DNA of 7,019 nt from Gammaproteobacteria bacterium (GTDB lineage: Bacteria > Pseudomonadota > Gammaproteobacteria > Chromatiales > Chromatiaceae): positions 1-7,019 of the forward strand of contig JAGVUH010000268.1 of assembly GCA_019136395.1 (NCBI GenBank). Reading direction: 5' to 3'. A program made the position numbers and the translations under genes. Under the pieces are notes generated by a model, which saw only the letters and a program-made list of their open reading frames with translations, was not told where the DNA came from and ran no database searches. Positions 1-4,758 of the stretch are shown piece by piece. Position 1 is the first letter of the stretch. Each line of letters opens with the position of its first letter.

Positions 1-159
1 TGCGGCATCATCATGACCACGGCCCTGGGGGAACGGGAGTCGCGCATCCGCGGCCTGGACGAGGGCGCCGATGCCTACCTGGTAAAGCCGATCGATTTCG
101 ATGAACTCGAGGCCGTCATCCGCAGCGTTTTGCGGCGGCTCCGCCCAACTATGGCCTGA
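1..159 (+). CDS. Response regulator receiver domain, C-terminal end (partial)
   Basis: Frame 1 is open from the window edge to a TGA at 157-159 and encodes the last 52 residues of a CheY-like receiver domain. The conserved switch Thr sits in MTTALGERE. The conserved beta5 Lys sits in GADAYLVKP, followed by the alpha5 helix (DELEAVIRSVLRRL). The phosphorylated Asp would lie upstream of the window. The protein stops about eight residues after alpha5, so no DNA-binding domain follows. It is either a stand-alone receiver or a protein whose receiver is at the C-terminus. The histidine kinase gene follows after 32 nt in the same direction, so it is probably the partner that phosphorylates this protein. 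Receiver identity is seen directly; the partnership is inferred. Confidence 0.9.
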   Translation, partial: CGIIMTTALGERESRIRGLDEGADAYLVKPIDFDELEAVIRSVLRRLRPTMA

Positions 160-191
160 ATTACTCCCTCCTCCCGGCTCGCCTCACCCCC

Positions 192-2435
192 TTGGCCCCA
201 CCGTTCCTATTGATCTTGCTGATCCTGCTGGGCGGCTGGCTGATCCCGGCCCTGTCTCAGGCCGTGGGACCTTCACCCCTTGTCCTGGAGGCGGGCACCC
301 GGCAACTGGACCTGGCTGGCCACATGAGTTACCTGATCGACCGCGGGGGTAAACTCGGGCTGGAGGAGGCCATTGAAATGCGCACCTCCGGGGCCTTCAC
401 CCTCAGCACCTCACCGGAGATTGCCGCGGGCCATCGGCCCTGGGATGCCGTCTGGGTCTTTCTGCGCCTGGAGCGCGCCGCCGGGGCGCCCAGCGACTGG
501 TGGTTGGAGGCCGGCGAGGACATGCTCGACGAGATCCTGCTCTTTGAGATTTCCCCCGACGGTACCCTCTCGGCCCGCCGCGGCGGTCGCGCCCTGCCCT
601 TCGCGGAACGGGAGCTGGCCTGGCGCAAGCATGCCTTCCGGCTGACCCTGGGGGATACGACGCCGCGGGAGATCTACCTGCGCTACCTGCGCTACACCAG
701 CATCTCCACCCTGCGCATCATTCCCCGTCTCTTCCAACCCTGGGCCTATGACCGGCATCACGCGACGGAGGACCTGTTCCTCGGCGCCTATTTCGGCGTC
801 ATGACCCTGGCCTTTCTGATCAGCGGCCTCCGGGCCCTGCGCTATCGCTTCCCGGTGGATGGCTATTACGCCCTCTACATCCTGGGCCTGGAGTCCACCC
901 ATTTCGTCAACCTGGGTCCGTGGCAGCTACTGGGTCTGTCAGACAACCTGTACCTGCGGCAGTTTTTGGTCGGGGCGGGCATGGTGATGGCGGCTTCAGC
1001 CCTGACGGGTTTCGTCCGCCATCTGATCGACTGGCCGGCCGCCCAGGCCAAACGCCTCGACGGACCACTCATCGCCCTTGGATCCCTCTATGTGATGAGC
1101 TATGGGCTGGTCTGGCTGCTCGTCCCCACCCTATCCCAGGCCTTCGTCAACCTGGTCAGCATCCTGTTCATCCTGGGCATCCTGGTGACCATCCTCCCGG
1201 CCGCCTATCGCGGCTACGCCAATGCCCGCTTCTTTCTGATCGCCTTCATGCCCTTCCTCGTGGTGGCCCTGGGCCGTCTGGCGGACGCCTTCGGGCTCAT
1301 CCCGGGTGCAGACGCCGTCTACTACCTGTACCTACTTGCCTCGACGATCCACGCCACCCTGCTGATGGCGGCCATCCTGCTCCGTGACGCCGCCCAGCGT
1401 CGCGCCAGGGAGCAATTGGAGTGGCAGGTTGAGCGGTTGCGCGAGGACATGGCGAACCGCGCCCTGTTCACGCGCATGTTGGCCCACGAGGTGCGCACCC
1501 CGCTGGCGATCATTGACAGTTACAGTCAGATGCTCGGACGTCATACGCCGGCGAATGGCACCCGCCATGCCGACGTGGCTGCAACCGCCGGTCTTGGTGA
1601 TACCCAGGCTGGGTCCAAGGGGGGTGCTTGGACTGAAACTGGGGCTGAGGTTGTTAGAAAGGCTTGGCCTGGCACTGGCACTGGCACTGGCACTGGCACT
1701 GGCACTGGCACTGGGGCTGGGGCTGGGGCTGAAGGTTTGCGCAATGGCCAGCGCCAGGACCAGATCCAAGACCAGATCCAAGACCAGATCCAAGACCAGA
1801 TCCAAGACCAGGACCAGGACCAGGTCCAGGACCAGGTCCAGGACCAGGGTCAGCTTCAGGGCGGCGATCAAGGCATCAAGACTTCCGTCGAGCAGATCCG
1901 CGGCGGCGTGCGGCGGCTGTCGGCCATCCTCGACCGGTTCTTGCGCCAGGATCGTCTTACCACCCTGGAGCGGATCGAGCGGATGCCGGTCGACCTGCAT
2001 GCCTTGATCAGCCGCGCCGTGGCGGAGGTACAGCGGCAGAGCGAGGATCACCTGCTCAGCTTTCAGTCTCCGACCGGGCCCCTGTGGATCACGGGTGACC
2101 CGGACCTGCTGCGGGTCCTGCTGCTCAATCTGCTGGAGAACGCGATGCGCTATTCGCCGGATGGGGGAGCCATCCAGGTGCGGGCTTTCGCCGGGGATGG
2201 CCAGCTGACGATCGAGGTCAGCGACGAGGGCGTCGGCATCCCCACCGCGGCGCGGGAGCGGATCTTCGAACGCTATTACCGCACTTCACAGGTCAAGGAG
2301 GCGATCGGCGCGGGCCTGGGGCTTTATATCGTGCGTAGCATCGCCCGGCTGCATGGCGGGGAGGTCACCTGTGACAGCACCCTGGGGGAAGGTAGCACCT
2401 TCCGCGTCCGTCTGCCGGTCAACACGTCTGACTGA
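192..2435 (+). CDS. 7TMR-DISM membrane histidine kinase with repeat insertion in DHp
   Basis: Sensor histidine kinase of 747 residues. A signal peptide (about 1-24) precedes a periplasmic 7TMR-DISM extracellular-2-like domain (about 30-165), seven membrane segments (about 195-397), a short coil, then DHp and HATPase domains. Seen motifs: H-box AHEVRTPL with phospho-acceptor His432, N-box LLNLLENA with Asn650, G1 DEGVGIP with Asp678, and G2 GAGLGL at 706-711. The distance from His432 to the second DHp helix (QIRGGVRRL, from about 568) is some 137 residues instead of roughly 40. The excess is a low-complexity insertion (about 455-557) with GT, GA and DQIQ/DQ repeats. The start is TTG: no ATG or GTG lies upstream in frame, and the first internal ATG (325) would lose the signal peptide. 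No clear Shine-Dalgarno is visible. The ligand is unknown; family members often sense carbohydrates or other small molecules. Confidence 0.9.
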   Translation: MAPPFLLILLILLGGWLIPALSQAVGPSPLVLEAGTRQLDLAGHMSYLIDRGGKLGLEEAIEMRTSGAFTLSTSPEIAAGHRPWDAVWVFLRLERAAGAPSDWWLEAGEDMLDEILLFEISPDGTLSARRGGRALPFAERELAWRKHAFRLTLGDTTPREIYLRYLRYTSISTLRIIPRLFQPWAYDRHHATEDLFLGAYFGVMTLAFLISGLRALRYRFPVDGYYALYILGLESTHFVNLGPWQLLGLSDNLYLRQFLVGAGMVMAASALTGFVRHLIDWPAAQAKRLDGPLIALGSLYVMSYGLVWLLVPTLSQAFVNLVSILFILGILVTILPAAYRGYANARFFLIAFMPFLVVALGRLADAFGLIPGADAVYYLYLLASTIHATLLMAAILLRDAAQRRAREQLEWQVERLREDMANRALFTRMLAHEVRTPLAIIDSYSQMLGRHTPANGTRHADVAATAGLGDTQAGSKGGAWTETGAEVVRKAWPGTGTGTGTGTGTGTGAGAGAEGLRNGQRQDQIQDQIQDQIQDQIQDQDQDQVQDQVQDQGQLQGGDQGIKTSVEQIRGGVRRLSAILDRFLRQDRLTTLERIERMPVDLHALISRAVAEVQRQSEDHLLSFQSPTGPLWITGDPDLLRVLLLNLLENAMRYSPDGGAIQVRAFAGDGQLTIEVSDEGVGIPTAARERIFERYYRTSQVKEAIGAGLGLYIVRSIARLHGGEVTCDSTLGEGSTFRVRLPVNTSD
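1671..1730 (+). repeat. Hexanucleotide tandem repeat encoding (GT)7(GA)3
   Basis: Seven perfect copies of ggcact (1671-1712) are followed by three perfect copies of ggggct (1713-1730). They are in frame within the histidine kinase gene and encode residues 494-513 as Gly-Thr then Gly-Ala pairs. Unit length is a multiple of three, so copy-number change would alter length but keep the frame. Confidence 0.97.
1758..1859 (+). repeat. NNNCAG-type hexamer array encoding (DQIQ)4 and DQ/VQ repeats
   Basis: Four perfect copies of the 12-mer gaccagatccaa (1758-1805) run into nine hexamers of the form gaccag or gtccag with decay at the end (1806-1859). In the kinase frame this gives residues 523-556: DQIQ four times, then alternating DQ and VQ pairs. 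It is very polar and acidic/amidic and is probably disordered or helical. It forms the second half of the DHp insertion. Confidence 0.95.
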
Positions 2436-2457
2436 CGGCCAGACTGGGAATTCGTGT

Positions 2458-2494
2458 GGGGGAAGGGTTGGGAAGAGGATTGGGGTGAGTGGGG
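2458..2494 (+). other. G-rich tract after the kinase gene
   Basis: Just after the kinase stop, G-runs at 2458-2462, 2465-2467, 2470-2472, 2482-2485 and 2491-2494 lie on the plus strand. Loops of 2, 2 and 9 nt make it a borderline quadruplex candidate. A similar tract (3914-3941) occupies the same place relative to the second palindrome. Confidence 0.5.
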
Positions 2495-2523
2495 TCTGAA
2501 TGGTTACGGAAGGCTTATTGCTA

Positions 2524-2557
2524 GATCAGCCTCCCACCCGCGGGTGGGAGGCTGATC
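2524..2557. terminator. Perfect palindrome, likely bidirectional terminator (copy 1)
   Basis: A 17-nt arm, gatcagcctcccacccg, is followed at once by its exact reverse complement. As RNA it would give a very strong GC-rich hairpin in either direction, 88 nt after the histidine kinase stop. There is no T-tract on either side, so classic intrinsic termination is uncertain; a Rho-assisted or transcript-stabilising hairpin is possible. Its core cagcctccca/tgggaggctg recurs at 3980-4007, between the kinase relic and intact petC. Confidence 0.55.
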
Positions 2558-2560
2558 CGT

Positions 2561-2571
2561 GTGCCTGGCAC
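2561..2571. repeat. Short odd palindrome gtgcc-t-ggcac
   Basis: An 11-bp palindrome with a single central base lies 3 nt after the large palindrome. It resembles short palindromes found in dispersed REP-like repeats, but with one copy visible this cannot be shown here. Confidence 0.3.
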
Positions 2572-2627
2572 CTCTGTACCTCTCCAAAGACTTCGCCAAA
2601 TTTACGCGGATTTTCACCACCGTTCAC

Positions 2628-2721
2628 TGGGCCTTTATGGTCCTCGAACTTGGGCTGGGCCAGGCCCTGCAAGCCGGCGAGAACGTGGGGCATACCGACG
2701 TTGGGGAACACCAGGTTGTTC
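2628..2721 (-). pseudogene. Cytochrome c1 (petC) relic
   Basis: On the minus strand this segment encodes NNLVFPNVGMPHVLAGL followed by a QGLAQPKFEDHKGP-like stretch. It matches residues 140-170 of the intact cytochrome c1 further right (NNVVFPNVGMPHVLAGL, then QGVAQPKFAEHPGP). Without gaps, 2642-2721 aligns to 4263-4342 with 70 of 80 bases identical. Similarity ends abruptly at about 2721 on the rpn side and fades below 2628. No haem motif or membrane anchor is present, so this is a fragment, not a gene. Seven of the ten differences are synonymous, so the source was probably a functional, diverged petC rather than a recent copy of the neighbour. Confidence 0.88.
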
Positions 2722-2752
2722 TCTTCCTGGCTGCGGTGAGACGACTTTGATT

Positions 2753-2758
2753 TACAAT
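2753..2758 (+). promoter_or_regulatory. Candidate -10 element for the rpn gene (leaderless?)
   Basis: The hexamer tacaat (five of six matches to TATAAT) ends 7 nt before the rpn ATG. Usual spacing would put the transcription start at about 2765, directly at the start codon. No Shine-Dalgarno lies close to the ATG, which fits a leaderless transcript. No good -35 is visible. Confidence 0.35.
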
Positions 2759-2765
2759 CCCGACC

Positions 2766-3794
2766 ATGAATCCCGACGACGCCGGCTACAAACTGTTGTT
2801 TTCCGCCCCCGAGGTGGTGCGGGACCTAGTGCTGGGCTTCATCCCCGACGCCTGGCTGGCGGGCCTGGATTACTCGACCCTGGAGAAGGTCCCGGCCAGC
2901 TATGTGACCGACGACCTGCGCCGGCGCAGCGACGATGTCGTCTGGCGGGTCAAGGCCGGCGAGGATTGGCTGTATCTGTATATCCTCATCGAGTTCCAGA
3001 GCCGCATTGATCCCTTCATGGCGGTCCGTATGTTGGTCTATGTCGGCCTGCTGTACCAAGACCTGATCCGCCGCAAGGAGGTCAAACCCGGCCAGACCCT
3101 GCCGCCGGTATTGCCGATCGTCCTCTACAATGGCGGTAAGACCTGGACCGCCGCGACGGACCTGGCCGCGTTGCTGCCCAAGGTGCCGGGGCTGGTGGCC
3201 GAGTACCTGCCGCAGCTTCGCTACCTGCTCATCGACGAAAATCGCTATGGGGAGGCGGAGCTGGCGGGCATGCGCAACCTGGTCGCCGCCATCATCCGCT
3301 TTGAGCACCCGGCGGACGATCGCGATCTGTTGCGCCTGATCGATCTGCTCAACGATTGGCTGGCGGGCCAGCCGGAACTGAGGCGTCTTTTTGCCCTCTG
3401 GATTCGGGCCCTGCTGCGCCGGCGCAGCCGCAACCTTCTGGTGATCCCCCAGGTAAGCGACCTGACGGAGTTGAAAATGACCTTAGCTGAAAAATTTGAT
3501 CAATGGGCGGAGGAGTACAAACGTAAGGGGCTTTTGGAAGGGCGTCAAATAGGGCTACAGGAAGGGCGTCAGGAGGGGCGTCAGGAGGGGCTTCAGGAAG
3601 GGCGTCAGGAGGGGCGTCAGGAAGGACGTCAGGAAGGCGAGACCCTGTTGCTGCAGCGTCAAATGGTCCGCCGCTTTGGTCCCCTGCCGCCCGAGGTGCT
3701 CGAACGGATCGCCAGAGCTTCGGTTGAAGAAATTGAAACCTGGGGCGATCGTGTGCTGGATGCCACCTCCCTGGAGGGGGTCTTCCGTTCCTAA
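2766..3794 (+). CDS. Rpn-family PD-(D/E)XK nuclease with DUF4351 tail (full-length form)
   Basis: Recombination-promoting nuclease of the Rpn / Transposase_31 family, 342 residues. The N-terminal nuclease domain (about 1-230) shows the family pattern RRSDDVVWRVK (candidate metal-binding Asp57) followed by YILIEFQS (Glu76, Gln78), a PD-(D/E)XK arrangement. Then come eight four-residue repeats of EGRQ type (258-289) and a DUF4351-like tail (about 294-340; RRFGPLPPEVLERI, EIETWGDRVLDATSLEGVF). Characterised Rpn proteins are DNA nucleases. In E. coli they act as toxic anti-phage proteins held in check by a C-terminal fragment translated from the same gene. They are often labelled transposases, but no terminal inverted repeats or target duplication of a classic transposon are seen here. 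The gene sits exactly between relics of petC and the kinase gene. The start ATG has no Shine-Dalgarno but a tacaat box just upstream. Confidence 0.9.
   Translation: MNPDDAGYKLLFSAPEVVRDLVLGFIPDAWLAGLDYSTLEKVPASYVTDDLRRRSDDVVWRVKAGEDWLYLYILIEFQSRIDPFMAVRMLVYVGLLYQDLIRRKEVKPGQTLPPVLPIVLYNGGKTWTAATDLAALLPKVPGLVAEYLPQLRYLLIDENRYGEAELAGMRNLVAAIIRFEHPADDRDLLRLIDLLNDWLAGQPELRRLFALWIRALLRRRSRNLLVIPQVSDLTELKMTLAEKFDQWAEEYKRKGLLEGRQIGLQEGRQEGRQEGLQEGRQEGRQEGRQEGETLLLQRQMVRRFGPLPPEVLERIARASVEEIETWGDRVLDATSLEGVFRS
3477..3794 (+). CDS. Candidate internal ORF: C-terminal Rpn small protein (intragenic antitoxin)
   Basis: An in-frame ATG at codon 238 of the nuclease gene is preceded by acggag with a 6-nt spacer (ggag at 3467-3470), a near-ideal ribosome binding site. 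The next 30 bases are strikingly AT-rich for this GC-rich gene, which would keep the start unstructured. The product would be 105 residues (starting MTLAEKFDQWAEEYKRKG). It carries the four-residue repeats and DUF4351 tail but no nuclease residues. In known Rpn loci the separately translated C-terminal protein (RpnS) dimerises through a helix with variable four-residue repeats and blocks the full-length nuclease. This ORF matches that layout; separate translation is inferred. Confidence 0.6.
   Translation: MTLAEKFDQWAEEYKRKGLLEGRQIGLQEGRQEGRQEGLQEGRQEGRQEGRQEGETLLLQRQMVRRFGPLPPEVLERIARASVEEIETWGDRVLDATSLEGVFRS
3537..3632 (+). repeat. Eight 12-bp repeats encoding (E-G-R/L-Q)n in rpn
   Basis: Eight consecutive 12-bp units of the form ga(a/g)ggg(c)gtcag. 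The second is degenerate (ataggg-cta-cag) and the fifth has ctt for cgt. They encode tetrapeptides of EGRQ type at residues 258-289, probably one long charged helix. Several units are identical at the DNA level, so slippage or unequal recombination could change copy number without shifting the frame. Confidence 0.93.
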
Positions 3795-3931
3795 TGCCGA
3801 CCCGGCGCCTGTGGATCATGTGCGACCCGGACCTGCTGCGTGTCCTGTTTCTCAATCTGCTGGAAAACGAGATTGCCTCGTTATGTCTGGGCCTCGCTCA
3901 CCAGACCATTAGCGGGGTGGAGGCGGGATAG
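3794..3931 (+). pseudogene. Histidine kinase HATPase-domain relic, 45-codon ORF
   Basis: The ATG overlaps the rpn stop (taATG). The ORF encodes MPTRRLWIMCDPDLLRVLFL followed by NLLEN and then unrelated residues. Bases 3797-3868 align without gaps to 2070-2141 of the intact kinase gene, with 63 of 72 identical. They cover the stretch LWITGDPDLLRVLLLNLLEN, which includes the N-box. Nineteen of 24 aligned residues are the same, and the changes are mostly non-synonymous (two Gly/Pro to Arg, Thr to Met, Gly to Cys, Leu to Phe), as expected of a decaying fragment. A later LGL could be a remnant of the G2 box, but this is weak. It has no catalytic capacity; a role for the 45-residue peptide is unknown. 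Confidence 0.85.
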
Positions 3932-3941
3932 GGGGTAGGGG
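3914..3941 (+). other. G-quadruplex-compatible G-rich tract
   Basis: G-runs at 3914-3917, 3925-3927, 3931-3935 and 3938-3941 are separated by loops of 7, 3 and 2 nt, meeting the usual G3+N1-7 rule on the plus strand. It occupies the same position (between kinase sequence and palindrome) as the tract at 2458-2494. Confidence 0.5.
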
Positions 3942-3979
3942 TAGACCTGAGAGGCGATCTGGGCAGGAATGACAATCAG

Positions 3980-4007
3980 CAGCCTCCCACCCTCAGATGG
4001 GAGGCTG
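3980..4007. terminator. Inverted repeat, likely terminator of petABC (copy 2)
   Basis: A 10-bp stem cagcctccca/tgggaggctg with an 8-nt loop starts 10 nt beyond the petC stop codon on the minus strand. It shares its stem with the palindrome at 2524-2557. On the minus strand it is followed by a mildly T-rich stretch (ctgattgtcatt), so terminating the petABC transcript is plausible. Because the kinase gene or its relic converges from the left, it may serve both directions. Confidence 0.55.
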
Positions 4008-4017
4008 ACCAAGTGCG

Positions 4018-4758
4018 TCAATGCACGTCCTTCCAGTATTCCTTCTTGAGCATGTAGGCGGCGACGAAGAACACCGCCAGGAACAGCAACACCCAGATGC
4101 CCAGCCGCTGACGTTCGAGCTTGATCGGCTCGCCGGCATAGGCGAGGAAGGCGGTCAGGTCACGGGCGAAGGCGTCGTATTGCTCCGTCGTCATGGTGCC
4201 GCCCTGGGCGGGTTCGACGCCGACCACGGTCTTGACCGGGGCGCCATCGGGACCGGGATGCTCCGCGAACTTGGGCTGGGCCACGCCCTGCAGCCCGGCG
4301 AGGACGTGGGGCATGCCGACATTGGGGAAGACCACATTGTTCACGCCCAAGGGCCGGCTGGGATCGGCGTAGAAGCCCTTGAGATAGCTATAGACCCAGT
4401 CGGGGGTACGCCAGCGGGTGACCAGGGTGAGATCGGGGACGGCGGTGCCGAACCATTTCTCGGCGCTCACCGGGTTCATGCTGGAGACCATGAGGTCGCC
4501 GGGCTTGGCGCCGGTGAAGATCAGGCTCTGACGCAGGGTGGCGTCGTCGATGCCCAGGTCGTTGGCCAGGCGGTTGTAGCGCATGTAGCCCAGGGAGTGG
4601 CAGCCCATGCAATAGTTGACGAAGTAGCCGGCGCCGCGTTGCAGGGAGGCCTGATCCTTGAGGTCGATGTCGGCGTCCTGCAGGGGGACGCCGCCGCCCG
4701 CGGCGGAGGCCAGGGCGGGGGCGAGCAGGAACAGGGAGGCGAGGAGTAGTTTTCTCAT
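4018..4758 (-). CDS. petC: Cytochrome c1 of the bc1 complex
   Basis: 246-residue cytochrome c1, the membrane-anchored c-type haem subunit that takes electrons from the Rieske protein and gives them to soluble cytochrome c. The cleavable signal peptide (1-20, ending ALASA) directs it to the periplasm. The haem site is CMGCH (Cys50, Cys53, His54). The likely axial Met is Met149 in NVGMPHVL. One C-terminal membrane helix (about 219-236) ends in a positively charged tail. The size fits the short c1 of beta/gammaproteobacteria. The ATG overlaps the petB stop by 4 bp (ATGA) and has an agaggg site 7 nt upstream, so translation is probably coupled. The frame stays open upstream inside petB, but only this start gives a signal peptide. 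Confidence 0.97.
   Translation of the reverse strand: MRKLLLASLFLLAPALASAAGGGVPLQDADIDLKDQASLQRGAGYFVNYCMGCHSLGYMRYNRLANDLGIDDATLRQSLIFTGAKPGDLMVSSMNPVSAEKWFGTAVPDLTLVTRWRTPDWVYSYLKGFYADPSRPLGVNNVVFPNVGMPHVLAGLQGVAQPKFAEHPGPDGAPVKTVVGVEPAQGGTMTTEQYDAFARDLTAFLAYAGEPIKLERQRLGIWVLLFLAVFFVAAYMLKKEYWKDVH

Noticed and set aside
1671..1859. Possible CRISPR array
   Set aside because: The units are 6 or 12 bp, directly abutting and without spacers; they are coding minisatellites.
1384..2007. Second plus-strand open frame across the kinase repeats (207 codons, LALALA tract)
   Set aside because: It is an overlapping frame of the same repeat DNA. The kinase frame carries the H-box and all ATPase motifs, so this is a shadow.
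1332..2051. Long open frame on the minus strand (239 codons) with LVLD repeats
   Set aside because: It is open because the repeat units are multiples of three without stops in most frames. It has no family resemblance and lies wholly antisense to the well-supported kinase gene.
2722..3796. rpn as a classic insertion sequence
   Set aside because: No terminal inverted repeats or short target-site duplication were found at either edge, and the protein is a PD-(D/E)XK nuclease rather than a DDE or HUH transposase.
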